The translations under genes were made by a program, and so were the position numbers. Under the pieces are notes generated by a model. The model ran no database searches and was not told the DNA's origin. It saw only the letters and a program-made list of their open reading frames with translations. Below are positions 1 to 12,372 of a stretch of 64,000 nucleotides of DNA, in pieces (within the stretch, counting starts at the first letter, position 1; each line of letters begins with the position of its first letter). Source of the DNA: Acholoe squamosa (lineage: Eukaryota; Annelida; Polychaeta; Phyllodocida; Polynoidae); contig OX439043.1 in assembly GCA_949317995.1 (NCBI GenBank), forward strand, positions 62,718,822 through 62,782,821, in the 5' to 3' direction.

Positions 1-1755
1 ATATAGCCATGGACCTAGCAAGACAAATGGTTAGTACTGTATATGTACAAGAGGATTTAGGTTAGTGTAATGACTCTCAGAGAAATAACTGTAAACCAAT
101 GTGTTAAAACTGTGAAATCTATGATGGGTCACAAAAGCTCATGTATTAAAGATTTACCATGTAGAATTATTAAAATTCTATTAAGTCATAAACCGTATTT
201 ATTACAAAGTTTGGTAAATGAAACTTTTAAGAATGGTGAACTACCAGATGTTATGAAAATAGGACAAATAGTTCCATTGCCCAAAACCGGTAACTTATCT
301 GATGTATCTAACTGGAGACCCATAACCATGACAAATGTTTTCTCTAAATTAACAGAAAAGATTATACACTCACAGTTGATGAATTATATTATAGAAAATA
401 ATATTATCAGTGATAGACAGTATGGATTTATCCCAACTAGATCAACAGTAGATGCCACTTTCAGGTTAATAGAATACTTAATTGAAGCTAGAAATAGAGG
501 TGACTACTCTCTGGTACTTTTTCTAGACTTGAAGAAAGCATTTAATACTGTAAATCTGGATATTTTAATGAATAAATTGCGTAGTATAGGTTGTGATAAC
601 GACTGCCTAAAATGATTAAAAAGTATTGGATTGTGGGGTAGCCCAAGGAACAGTCCTAGGTCCACTGTTGTTCAATATATACATAAACGATATAACCAGA
701 GTAGTAAAAAATTGTGAATTTTTTCTATATGCAGATGATGTAGCACTTGTGATAAATGGTAAAGATACCGAGATTATGAGTAAACTTATGCAGACTGATG
801 TTGTTAATATTGAGAAATGGTGCAGCCAAAATATCCTGACTATGAATGCAAAAAAAACCAAAGGTCCTATGGTGTCACTCGATTATGCAACATATTGGTA
901 AATACGATATTACTTTGAACAATACCAAATTGGCTTGTGTTGAACACTTTAATTACCTTGGTGTAATAATTGATTTTGATCTAAACTTTAAAACACACTG
1001 TAAGAAAGTTGACTTGCAAGGTACTGTTAAGTTTAAGCAACTAAGAAATATTGTGAGATACCTGGATGAAGACACTAGCCTTAAAATCTATAAGACTATG
1101 ATAGTCCCGTTGTTAGAATACTGTAGTTATATATTGGAAAGTGGCCCTGTTACATTAGTAGATCATTTAGACACAATACAAAACCACTGTTTAAGAGCTT
1201 GTAAAAAGGGGAGACAACCACAAGATATTCATGTAAATGATTTACTGATATTATGTAATTTCAAAACACTTGCAGCAAGAAGAAAACCGGATGATAGCCT
1301 GTATGATGTATAAATATATACAAGTACCAGAGAATAGAATTGTCCCAGCAAGACCCCTTAGGGGTAATGATAAAATAAAAATTAAGGTAAATCGACCTAG
1401 AATTGAATTATATAGAACAAGCCTGCTATATAGAGGCAGTATTATCTGGGATTATCTACCGGTACATGTACAGACCGTAGACAACCTACAAATGTTCAAG
1501 AAACACTTGTGTGAAGTTATAATATGACCATGGCGTTAATGATTGGATAACAGAACTATGTATGAGTTATAATATGTATAGGACAAATTTTATTATGTGA
1601 CTGTTCATGGAAACCACTTGTCAAACATTGAATGTAAGTGTATTGCAGAATATAAACCTTTTTTGAATGTATTCTCATTACATCGGCTGATAATTGTAAA
1701 AGCTTCAGTACGTTAAGATATTGTTAGCCAATAAACTTGTTTCAAACTCAAACTC
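1..1755 (+). mobile_element. LINE (non-LTR retrotransposon) 3' half, decayed
   Basis: The segment encodes the reverse transcriptase half of a non-LTR retrotransposon, broken into several frames, and ends near 1729-1755 with AATAAACTTG followed by a short TCAAACTCAAACTC tail. The tail and the loss of the 5' part at the window edge fit a LINE 3' end; the clade (Jockey/CR1/I-like) is not resolved. No target-site duplication could be assigned because the 5' end is outside the window. Confidence 0.85.
70..1527 (+). pseudogene. LINE reverse transcriptase, frameshifted
   Basis: Successive open frames 70-615, 626-901, about 850-1313 and 1270-1527 together read through an RT domain and its downstream thumb region. 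Visible motifs are SNWRPITMTNVFSK, YGFIPTRSTVDA, motif A LFLDLKKAFNTV (catalytic first Asp present), GVAQGTVLGPLLFNIYINDI, and motif C YADDVAL. The tail includes the LINE-type FNYLGVIID and the C-terminal LYRGSIIWDYLP. At least three frame changes (near 612-626, 880 and 1300) mean it cannot make a whole enzyme. In an active copy this protein would nick target DNA and reverse-transcribe its own RNA. It has no relation to the host genes downstream. Confidence 0.88.
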
Positions 1756-3457
1756 TCAATATATATTTGATACCAATAGGGGGTACACATGTGAAAGAGT
1801 TTTGCAAATGCTCTATCTAGAATTTGGAGTTATGGCCTAAAATGAAAATTTAATTGAACAGCTGTTGCAACCCCCGGGCTAATACACGGGCTCGGCTTGT
1901 ATTACACTAGGTCACTTCACTCATCACCCAGGCTAATACACGAGGCAGGCTAATACATGGGGCCGGGCCTATACATGGGGAGTTGTGGAATGAGAAAGGT
2001 TACTGTTTCTTTTATGTTCTATCTCGAAGTGGGATTGACAACTAGTCAGGTGCCAAATCAAGGAGAGCAAATCAATAAAGGTTCAGAGCCTTTTCTTACC
2101 CATTGCAGCTGTCAACTGGACCATGCATATTGCTGGGGGGATTAGGGGAGGGGAGGGGAAATAGCAGTTAGTATTGTCTCCACCTGTTCTCATGCATGCA
2201 CCTTTGTGTCTATAATACAATTAATGTTCCATTTGCTATAGGAATTTGCATAAGAACCATTAGTTGCTTAGAATCATTTGCTGCATAAGAACCATATTTT
2301 GTTGTATAAGAACGATTTGCTGCATTAAGACTGTTTGTCTCTTAATGCCAGTTTTGTTTTATAAAGGCTCCAGGGGTGGCGTTATGGGACATAAGGGCAC
2401 CCTTTTGTGCCATAACGTCAGTTTTGCTACATTAAGGCCCCACATCTCCTGTATTGTCACGTTTGAAAGATATCTATTTGTTCAGGGTATGTTATATAGG
2501 TGGTTGTAAAGTAAAACATGTACCGAGGCAAGCGGGTTTGAGACAACCTGACAAGCATGCAGCAGCCCTGAGCTACTAAAGAACTTTTCAACTTTTCATA
2601 AATGAATCAGAACCTGACCGTGTATAAGATTTAAGTTGAACTTCTAAAAACTAAACTGTAATGCTCTAATTAACCGGGTTGAAATAACCATACACATGCA
2701 CACACTTAACTGCGAATTGTTTGTATTTGTTTATTCTAGAACTGTATTGTTGTTCAATGTAGCTTAATGTGTCTAACCTTTGGCTATATTTATGAATAAA
2801 AAAATGTTTATCTAATTTCTACTTCCCTAGAGACAATGTAACTTTGGAAGCCAGTAGTTGAAGATCGAGTGAGGTTTTGGGTCAGCGTGGAAAGGGTTAA
2901 TAATAATTAGATGTCAAGATGTAGGGCATAACTTGTGTCTACCAAATGGGGTGCAGCACATAGGAGTGTCGTTCAAATAGTTCTCTGAATTAGCATGTTC
3001 TTCTGCTTTACTAGAGGCAGGATCCACAGCCCTGATTAAGGTGTGTATATATTACATTTAACCAATCTCTACTGGTTTCTCAAATATAGAAATTGCATGT
3101 AAATGGTTAAAATGTAGACTTTAACCTAGTTGCTATAAACAGTCACAGACTAGTGGGATATTACATTCTCAGATTACCACATTGGTCATCACTATTATTT
3201 AAGTAAATTAATAACCAAGTCGCAGGACGGATTTAGGACTGAGAGACCAATTTGAAGCAATTTTAGGTGAATTGAGAGTAGATATGGGGCCTAGATCTAT
3301 GTATCAATATATTAACGTAATATATGATGCACAAGATGCTTTTATCTAGGCCCTGAAGTCAACCAGTGCACCCATAATCATCATACATTTCGTTAATACC
3401 ACGGTCTTCATCTTTAGGATGCATCAAAATGCATCAGAATGGATTCTGCATTCACTG

Positions 3458-3461
<4 letters not shown>
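1756..3461. other. intergenic, no gene seen
   Basis: I see no convincing coding exon here. There are short local direct repeats: GGCTAATACACG-type copies around 1880-1970 and CATAAGAACCAT-type copies around 2248-2330. The region is otherwise unremarkable. Confidence 0.5.

Positions 3462-3525
<64 letters not shown>
3462..3525. repeat. (TA)n microsatellite
   Basis: About 60 bp of uninterrupted TA dinucleotides. The minus-strand reading frame with many I-Y residues across it is an artefact of the repeat. Confidence 0.95.
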
Positions 3526-3527
<2 letters not shown>

Positions 3528-3671
3528 ATAAGCTCCCAGATATAAGACTCATCTATAACCAACACCATCATCCTGCTCTGTGCCCTCATGCATAGACTGT
3601 AGCACTTTGGATCAGAAGATTGCTGGAGGGTGTTGCTCCTATGGCAAGCGATATGTAACCTCCTCGAGATC

Positions 3672-3910
3672 GGAGTTTTAAACTGTGAGATCAGAGTTTT
3701 AAACTGTGAGATCAGAGTTTTAAACTGTGAGATCAAAGTTTTAAACTGTGAGATCAAAGTTTTAAACTGTGAGATCAAAGTTTTAAACTGTGAGATCAAA
3801 GTTTTAAACTGTGAGATCAGAGTTTTAAACTGTGAGATCAGAGTTTCAAACTGTGAGATCGAAGTTTTAAACTGTGAGATCGAAGTTTTAAACTGTGAGA
3901 TCGAAGTTAC
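3672..3910. repeat. 21-bp minisatellite, about 11-12 copies
   Basis: The unit is roughly GTTTTAAACTGTGAGATCA plus two bases, with slight variation at the base after GATC. Because 21 is a multiple of three, both strands stay open through it (VLNCEIR repeats on +, ISQFKTL on -), which creates spurious ORFs. No flanking domain supports a real protein. Confidence 0.9.
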
Positions 3911-4799
3911 AAAACTGCAGTATCAACTCCTGAAACTGATATTAGAGATAATAACTCCGAGCTCGGTGGTAAACATTTTGCTTGCCACATGCTCCTATAG
4001 TAAAAGGAAGAGCCGGCTAAAAATGCCCTTGTTTCCAGTCCTTTCTTTTCATGTAGTTATAACTTGTCCCTTTTGTTGCTCACAAGTGGGCATTCAAGTA
4101 TGGTGCTAAAAAAGGGGGCTTTGAGTAGGTACCTAGTTGGGAGAAGTCAGTCAGTATAATATACTATAAAGTGTGTGACATGAGTAGGTACCTGATAGTG
4201 CAGCTCTCTCTGTTTTAAACAAGGCAGGTGACTTTTCAGACTAATGTGGTGAGTGCAAGTTGAATGATGAAGCAGAGCATGACTTCTTTTGAAAAGAGGG
4301 TACCTACTGACAGCTCTTTTTACCATAGGAGCAACACGCTCCTGGTTCCATTCCTACCCTTGTGGAGATTTGTCTTTACCTACCACTGTCAAAGCCTTAC
4401 AGGTATACCTGAGCTTCTGTCATGTAAAAATAACAGAGTCATTGTTCAAGTGTCAATTAAGTGCCTTTCTCACGTGATAAAACCACTCAGATTATCTAGT
4501 TTGGGCACCCAAAATCGTTCTGAAATGTGATAACCATGGTATAACAGGATTGAAAGTCACAAAGGGAGGATTGCTTGGCTCTACAGTACAGAAAAATTGA
4601 TTTATCAAATCTACCTATAGCCTAGGTTTTCCATCTATGTGCCCTGAAGTACAGTCACAAAAAGATGGCTTTACGATCACTTATCTCATGAGTTTGGTTT
4701 GGACAGTGCTTTTTTGGTCATAACCCCGGTGCATTATCAGGCCATAACCCTACTCTAACACCTTTTAGACATCTTAAAGAAGCCTTTGGGTAGAATCTG

Positions 4800-4943
4800 G
4801 ACATGTGAATAAATTGGTATACAAAGTATACAAAGTCAACCTCACCATACATTTCCAGTTCAAACTGTTCATGGTTCCATGGGAATCGTTCCCGGCTGCT
4901 GAGGCAATACACAGACTCGCTATCCACTACACCATGCCGAATG
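4800..4943 (-). other. possible coding exon or fragment, unrecognised
   Basis: The minus strand is open with a non-repetitive, protein-like composition (CTIRHGVVDSESVYCLSSRE, then FPWNHEQFELEMYG). A GTGAGG donor could follow MYG. A second possible exon with a GTATGT donor lies at about 5900-5945 on the other side of the inserted element, but I could not join the two in frame. It may be a gene remnant split by the 4946-5847 insertion. Confidence 0.25.
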
Positions 4944-4945
4944 GT

Positions 4946-5847
4946 ACACTGCAAAAATGGTGTTTAGAGTTTAAACATGTTTAGGTCTAAACATGTTTAA
5001 AACCTAAACATATAGGTCAGTTAGGTGTCTCATCGACTACACATTTATGAAATGAACACTTTTATTCTAATTACATAAACGTTTATGCTAAACATGTTTA
5101 GATGTTTAGAGTTGAAACAGTTGAATAATAGGTGTTTAGATTTAAACATCAATATGTTCAGATACTTGGATGTTGAATCCACACCAGGTAGCAGCACTAC
5201 ATTTGAATGGACTATCTGCACATAGTTATAATCAATTGTTGTGACAAATGTCCCCAAATCCCATGTTTATCATGGTTTCATTTTATAGAATGTCATGTGA
5301 ATAGAAAGGGCAATAAAAATTGACCTGATTCACCTTATGCCACCATCATTAGCATTAAATAATCAATAAGCTCCATGCCTGACACCTATTTGATGTTATT
5401 CTGGAATAGATAAGGCAATGTCCTTCCTGCCAAGCTGTTGTACTTTCTCAAGTCTCTCATTCTAATGCAGTGTGTAATACATGTACATGTATATAGCTGT
5501 GGCTGACATCTTTGGAGACTTCGACAAGTAAATACCTGCTGATCCCCCCCCCCAGTAAATGAGAAAACAAACAAAATATATCTCTTTTTTTTAATGCATA
5601 CATGTCTGCAAACCTTAACCCTCCATCAAATCATTTAATCATCAAAACACAAAAATTCATAAACACCTAAACACAAAAAATCATAGATATCTAAACACAA
5701 AGTTTTAACCTAAACACCTACATTTCTAAACACTTGAGCTTAGCACATTGTTTGGCTAAACATGTTTAGGAAGTTAATGTGATTACAAAAACGTTGCAAG
5801 AATATGTTTAGAATTGTGTTTAGGATCTAAACACCATTTTTGCAGTG
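4946..5847. mobile_element. 0.9-kb inverted-repeat element, TA target
   Basis: The ends are CACTGCAAAAATGGTGTTTA and its reverse complement, each flanked by TA (4944-4945 and 5848-5849). The interior is rich in TAAACATGTTTAG-type palindromes and has no transposase frame. It looks like a non-autonomous DNA transposon of a TA-targeting superfamily. It sits close to the possible small minus-strand coding stretch at 4800-4943. Confidence 0.8.
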
Positions 5848-6499
5848 TACTAGAAACCAATGTACATGAAGTATTTGAAAAATTAGTCCGACATACCTGG
5901 GGCTCTGCACACCTCGTTAGCATAAAATCCAATGGTGCCATGTTGAGTTATTAACAGGGAAATATCCTTAGATATCCTATATGAACATGCCATGCCATAG
6001 GACTCAATAACCTTCAAAATAAATAAGAATCCATTGATTTTTTATATCGATACGTATTTGGCACCCGCCATTGCGGCTTGCTGACCTTTGACCCCGTAAC
6101 TAGGTCAGGCGCTGACATCCGCTCTACTTTCACAGTGTCAACATGCCCCAGCATGGTTAATCGCTTGGATTTATAAAGAATTGGTTGGTATTTGGCCTCT
6201 ATATAGACCAGAATGGCACTGAAACATGGCGAGAATAATCATGGCCACCATGTAGTAAAGAATAGATAGGTTAAAAGCTTAATATCATAACATTTCAATG
6301 TAACAACTTGATTATCCACATGCTGGGGACCTCCGGCAAAGAGGCCCAAGCAAGAAAGCACAGGACGACTTCCGATGACAACATGGTGAAATCTATTTTT
6401 CTGCCACTCAGCCTAATAAATTCTCTTCTCCTGCATTTATCAAGGGGTTATAAGGTAAGAAATTAATACAAAATGGAGAAATCTGTTAGATAAATGCCT

Positions 6500-6617
6500 T
6501 AATCAATGTTATGAGACAGCACAAGTAGGTTTAGGGTTCAATATTCCACTTCCCGCTGCGCGGGTCGTGGAATATTGAACCCATAAACCCACTTGTGCTG
6601 TCTCATGACATTGATTA
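6500..6617. repeat. 118-bp near-perfect palindrome
   Basis: Two arms of about 57 bp meet at a GCGCGG centre (about 6557). They run from TAATCAATGTTATGAGACAG to its reverse complement, with only a few mismatches. This could be a tiny hairpin transposon. It has no coding content. Confidence 0.85.
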
Positions 6618-6689
6618 CACGCTAATTAGATAAGTCTCAAATATGAGATTGATTTCTAGTGATGTGTCTTCTTGACCCTTATTCTACAG

Positions 6690-9336
6690 ATGTTGGCCCA
6701 AATACGAAAACACCTGCCCATGCACTGCAATATTCTTGGGCAGTCTGTGGCTTGTTTATTCTGCAATAGACTTGCTCTCCATGAAGGATATCCTGCCAAC
6801 GTTTGTGTTAAGAAAACCAGAATCAAAACCAAAGTCGAGAATGCCAGATGCCCAAGACCCAACATGTAAAATACCTGTTCTAGACCCCTGGGACAAATCT
6901 ATATCAGCTGTCAGCAATCATGGAATTGACACATGTAAATTATGGACACCTCAGCTGTCATACATTGATGGACACTGGTTGAAATTAAATCTCACCATAG
7001 CAAATGAATGGTTCAATATTTCCAAATGTATATACCAAGCTATAAAGCATTAAATGGATACATACAAGTCATTTTATATAGGCAAACCCAAAATTGTTTC
7101 ACTGCATTCAGGGGCAAGATTGCAAGATGACTTCATCAGGGTGTCATGTTATGGAAATGGTGAGGGTAAACCATACAGTTTGACATACAGAAATTACCAT
7201 ATATTGATTGCAAACAGAGACACAGGCACAACAGGACAGAAACCGATGTTGAATCCGAGGAGAGACTAGGGTAGATTAACCTAAAGACGACCGTTCCTGT
7301 TCAGGTGTTTGTAGTTGCTAATATCTCTGGAAGTTTTGGGTCTTCAGACTTCCAAAATACACTGAATAAAAGATAATTGTTTGGGCTTTTGTACCTGTTA
7401 TATTTCGAAAATCCATTTATCTATGTTATTTCTAGTTTATCACCCTTACTACAACAATTCCATTTAGTTCAATTTCACCTTGAGATGACCACTTTGCATC
7501 TAGAGTTGACCACTTAATATCCACCCTTTTGATAAAGCCATTTTGATTAAAACATCAAATTAGGGATTAAACAAGTTCCTTAAATATATATGAAATAAAA
7601 CAGCATCATTAAAGATACTGCACCAAAAGAAAAATATATGATTTAGAGTGGCTAAAATAAAATGAAAATTGAAACATCAAAACAGAGGTGATAATGCTAA
7701 CCCTGCATTAAAAAAAGCTTTGTATTAACTGTGCTTTCATCCATTTGAAATATGCACTATTATAACCCAGCTCTTGATTTTATAGTCATGCTCTCAGTAT
7801 CACTTACCCTACATACTACTAGTAGTAGGATTCAAGTAAAGGTTGAAATGTGTGTATTAGAACATCATCCAGGGAAATTTTGTATCCAAAACTGTTCTAA
7901 ATATAAATCTTTGGACTTAATGCTATATTATAAATGGTATCTATTAAATGAAATGGATAAATAACTCAGTAAGGGGTGGTCTGCTCATGGTGAAATTGTG
8001 GTCATCTCAAGGTGAAATTGGTATGTTCTAGGACATAAGTCCTATACAGAAAGTGTTTAACATTTCTGCACTTTTCCTTATGCTATCATTTAGCAAAGAT
8101 ATTTATCTAGAGTCAAAATGTTGTATATGTGAGCACTTGTCATCTTCAAATTATCGAACCAAAGATGGAGAATTCTGATGAAATTACCAGCTGGTCCTGA
8201 TAAAAACCATTCAAACATGGGAACTTCAGTGTATTACCATACAATGACAATTACTTCATATATTCCAGGACATCATTCTGTGGGGTAATCTAACACCTCT
8301 ATTTCAATAATACTAGGGTCTAAGACCAATACACTACATGTGAAAGTGAGAAAAACAAGCTGACAGGTGGTCAACTCTAGGTATGTGGTCGTATTTAGGT
8401 TAATCTACCCTAAAGGAGAGGAGCAGGGGTGATCACTGGGATGTTTTATTTATTGCCACTGACTCAGTGTCTCATTCAGCGAGTGTGAGATACCTACCAA
8501 AGACAAGAAAATATCTTCTGGATCACCTCAAGGCAACAAAAATGTTAGGGTACACAAAGGTCGGAGAAAATACATTTCCAAATATGATGCCTCTAATGAC
8601 AGGCCAAAATAGTGAGATTCTTGCTCAAATATTAAGTGAAAAGTGTGACCAATACCGACTGATCTTTAAAAACCTTTCTGCTGCGGGTTACAAAACCCTC
8701 TGTGGTGAAGATGTGAGTCATTATGATTCTATGTTCTATTATAACAGAAAGGGATTCAAAATTTCCCCTGCAGATTACAATATCAGACCAATTGTATCAG
8801 CAATTAGAGAAGAGAAGCATCAAAACTACTATGGCTGTGAGAAATATGTAGTACAAGAAAGACTAATTTTGGTTCACCTTATCAAATTTGTCACAAAGTT
8901 TCACAGAAGGCAGCCATTCTTTGGATTTACTTATTTGCATAGCCTTAGACACGACCACAACTCAGGAACAATGAGATTAGACCAGTTATATGTAGAAAAC
9001 CTGACGCATTTTCATCACTTCGGTATCTGGAATAATACTGCCCTATTCCTTTTCGGTGACCATGGACCAAGAATGGGAAAAAACAAGAAGACAGACGTTG
9101 GGAGGCTGGAAGATAAAATGCCAATGATGTATGTAGTATTGCCACACAATTTCGAATGTGGATTCCGCCAACTTTCTGAAAACTTGAAATCGAACAGCCA
9201 CATGTTAACCACTGCTTTTGATACACATCAAACTATTCTGGACTTGCTTAATTTAGTTAGAGGATATATAACATTTATTTTTGCACGCTTTGATGTTAGC
9301 CACGGATACAACCAACAATGGATTGAGACCAATTAA
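6690..9336 (+). pseudogene. DUF229 (sulfatase/alkaline phosphatase-like) gene remnant
   Basis: The translated pieces read as a DUF229 (PF02995) protein: a type II membrane start (SLWLVYSAIDLL near 6738), then RMPDAQDPTCKIPVLDPWD with the family's CxxPxLDP-like motif. After the interruption come WDVLFIATDSVSHSASVRYL, YTKVGENTFPNMMPLMTGQN, and the metal-site LFLFGDHGPRMG. Members are membrane-anchored or secreted and belong to the alkaline phosphatase fold; their substrate is unknown. Four lesions are visible. The short upstream start (ATG near 6690) is out of frame with SLWLVYS. A TAA stop at 7051-7053 splits one frame. A 1.14-kb transposon sits at 7269-8410, and its removal leaves a one-base frame shift. 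The 3' end runs into repeat DNA at about 9336. The family assignment is firm, and inactivation is likely. Confidence 0.78.
7269..8410. mobile_element. 1.14-kb TIR element inserted in DUF229 remnant
   Basis: The ends share GGGTAGATTAACCTAAA plus ACGACC in inverted orientation, and TA flanks both sides (7267-7268 and 8411-8412). Subterminal inverted copies of GTGGTCATCTCAAGGTGAAA lie at about 7460-7500 and 7997-8025. No transposase frame was found, so it is non-autonomous and probably TA-targeting. Confidence 0.82.
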
Positions 9337-9338
9337 GC

Positions 9339-9843
9339 AGTTATCCAAGGGACAAAATCGCAGAGATATTTGAGCCCTAAATCGCCATGTGGGATTCGAC
9401 CTAGAGACTAACAACCCTTACCAAACACTTGCTCATCTGCAGCGATTCCTTTAAGTTTCTGCATATGTTTTAAGAAAGAAAGTTCAACATAAAAACTGCA
9501 TTAATTCAGCAAGGAGCATTGTTCCTTGTTTCACACATTAATGCAATTTTGACAAAATCCCACAATGTATGCTCTCAACTCCAATAACGAGATATCTCTT
9601 CAGTAGTTGCATTCACATCAGATGATAGTTTCAACCTCTTGCAAATCATATTCACCACCGATCTTGGATATGGTATGTTCCAAGGCACCATCCACCTCAG
9701 CGATGGTACTAATGGTTATGGAACTACTGGGCCAATTTTCTTGCATTCAAGGGTCTATAAGTAGACTCAACAGATATGGAAATTAATCTATGTTTACTAA
9801 GATACCCCTTCATCGGTTATACTGTTTCTGCAAGGTTCAGCTA
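9339..9843. repeat. one-armed copy of the GGTCGAATCCCACATGG family plus unassigned DNA
   Basis: Positions 9350-9408 are the right arm of the inverted-repeat family seen whole at 9844-10086. The remainder to 9843 shows no coding signal. Confidence 0.6.
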
Positions 9844-10086
9844 AAGGTCGAATCCCACATGGCGAAAAATGGCTGAAATATCTCTGCGATTTTGTCCCTT
9901 GCATTGTATGGCCCGTGTTGAGGCCATAAACGCAAGGACTACTGCAAACTTGACCCTAAACCACTGTGGGATTCGGAATGAGTTAGTCAATCTTTGCATT
10001 TTATGGCCCCCACAAGGGCCATACAATGCAAGGGACAAAATCGCAGAGATATTTCAGCCATTTTTCGCCATGTGGGATTCAACCTT
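9844..10086. mobile_element. 243-bp MITE with about 70-bp arms
   Basis: Inverted arms begin AAGGTCGAATCCCACATGGC and continue through ATCTCTGCGATTTTGTCCC to a TGTATGGCC core on both sides, with few differences. Single arms of the same family lie at 9350-9408 and 10303-10360. The open frames here on both strands come from the palindrome. Confidence 0.82.
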
Positions 10087-11091
10087 AAATGAATCATTTG
10101 CAGTTGCGCCTATTAGCTGAAGACATGTTACTATGGGCACAGATCATTGAATCAATGTTGACAACTGATGTTGACAAATTAAACCAATGTGTTTTGAACA
10201 CTGATTAAAAGTTGCGGTTTCAATGACATGTCATTGTGGAGAGGGTCAAGGAGAAGAGAGGGGGGAGGCACATTGGAATACTCTTCCTATGTTTCCTATA
10301 GGTCGAATCCCACATGGCGAAAAATGATGCAAATATCTCTGCGATTTTGAATCTGTTGCATTTTTGGAACCTATCCCAAATTCGCAAGGGCTTCAACTAC
10401 AGCAGGGTGCATAAAACACAAGCAATCTTTTGCGATTTTAGGCTAGGGGATATATAATATAAACATCAATAAAGGCAAAATATCCCAAAGAGTATATGAT
10501 AAAGCAAAACAGTGTCCTTGTGTTCTATGTACCCTAGTGTATTATGATCTTTGCGAATTTGGGGCGAGAACTACATTACACAATTTCACAGAGGGATGTG
10601 TCAGTGCCCACGCATATGTGCACCACACACATCCTGAGGGGATAGAAAAGAGGAGATATAGACCCTTTTAAGTGGCTAGGGAAGCCCGATACAGTTTCAG
10701 GATGCGCCCTTATGTCTCATTGAAGTTGGCCATAAGAATATCGATATTAGTCTCCAGAGGCAGTTCTTTGGCAAAGCCCTCACTCTGTACCTCCATTTAA
10801 GGATCAATGAGACTATAGATCTCAAAATCGCATAGAAACCTCATTAGACTTATTACAGGTCATCTACAGTCTGTGCCCAGTAGTCAAACCAAAAATGGAG
10901 ATGATTTACCATGATACTGAAATAACAGCTGTCCAAATAAAATTTTGGGATCGTTATGTTCGAAATGGTAGTATTCTATCACATGACATGATAGATGAAA
11001 CTCAAGTTCTCAAAATGTCCACAGGGTACCGCCACCAGTTTCTACCTTTGATCCTTAAGGCCCCCTTTTACAAATTTCTGTATCTGACCCT

Positions 11092-11139
<48 letters not shown>

Positions 11140-12111
11140 TGGTTGCAGTACGAGTGTCCCTGGTGACCATGCAGTTACCTATCTCCCCTATCTCCAGATA
11201 AGGTTCTATGGACCAGATGGAGGAGATAGAATAGCTGTTTTTGTTTTCCTATTGCTACTGCTATTTCTGTGGGGTGACACATCCTATAATCCAAAACGGA
11301 GATCTTCAATTAAAGGTAAATTGGAAAGTAGTACAAAAGTTATGTGAGAGGTGATGGGAAATGAATTATGTTAAATTAATAAACGGTGAGTGAGAGGGAT
11401 CTCTGAAAACATTAACAGACACAAGAGGTATCTTGACTGGGGAGATAAGGATTATTTCCTAATCTTTTATCTTAACTGTTTTGTCTTTTGGAAAAGCTTT
11501 GCATCAATTGGACTTTGTACCCATCACACTGTAATTGGTAAAGCAATAGGTTCGATTATCTAGATGAATCAATAGACCTTGTGCGTTGATGTTATGTATA
11601 ATCAATGATAATGGGATGCCATGCCAGGGTCCTCTCTATAGTCTATGGGAAATCCATAGACTAGGGGAACAAACAAGCTACTCAGAATTAAGATTTAAGT
11701 TGATCACAAAGGCATAACGACCATAATGGAACGGTGTGCAATATGCAATTATAATTATTCAGGGAGCATACTGTTTATGAAAGCCTAGTCAATGCTATAA
11801 TTTCCAGATGGGCATAAACAGCATAGATCTACACATGTTTTCATGATAAGGAATTGTCATTTGCTTTCTTTTATGGACAGAGCTATAAGACCTGGGTGAA
11901 ATGGCATTTCCGTGTAAGTGCTAAAATACCAATACTACTAGGGAAAATGGTTTTAGATTTGGGGGGTGTTACATATGCCCACAGCGAACTCTCAACATGG
12001 GGGATGGGTGTATTTGATCCCCTTTTCATGAGCTATTGTATAAATGAAAAAAATAAACATCATTCAAAGATGTCCAAAGATGGGTCCCTCCTTCTAAGGC
12101 CCTGTTGATGT
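10087..12111. other. intergenic with partial MITE arm and (CT)n
   Basis: A single MITE arm sits at 10303-10360, with related TGCGATTT-type sequence to about 10440. A (CT)n run occupies 11092-11136. The + frame 10895-11347 crosses the (CT)n and has no recognisable domain. No gene was accepted here. Confidence 0.5.
11092..11136. repeat. (CT)n microsatellite
   Basis: About 22 CT dinucleotides followed by CCCTCT. Confidence 0.95.
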
Positions 12112-12114
12112 GTG

Positions 12115-12187
12115 GCTAGTTATTATGATGACCTACCAGCTGGTCTACCACCACCTGCCCCTTCACACAATACACGGGTCACCCAGG
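12115..12187 (+). other. possible upstream exon of the PhyH-like gene
   Basis: The open stretch reads YYDDLPAGLPPPAPSHNTRV plus TQ and ends CAG followed by GTAAGT. A CCAAAG acceptor directly before ATG 12373 would join it in frame. No in-frame ATG is present, so the true start would be further upstream or this is untranslated. Confidence 0.4.
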
Positions 12188-12372
12188 TAAGTTATACACA
12201 GTCTGTTTTCTTTTCTCTAATACAGGAAAATTATGTAAACCTCAATTTTAAATTGTATCAAAATCACTGTCTTGCATCTTGGCCAAGATCCGAGAAAAAA
12301 AACACTTGGCCATTTTTAGTTTGTTTTTGTGGTTTTTTTTCAGTTAGTCACCCGCCCCATCTCTCTCCAAAG

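Noticed and set aside
3452-4109. Long frames on both strands with ISQFKTL or VLNCEIR repeats
   Set aside because: They are translations of a 21-bp minisatellite and a (TA)n run, with no flanking domain or splice support.
10895-11347. 150-codon + strand frame with a hydrophobic stretch
   Set aside because: It is bridged by the (CT)n repeat; the hydrophobic segment VFLLLLLFLWG is too short to support a gene call.
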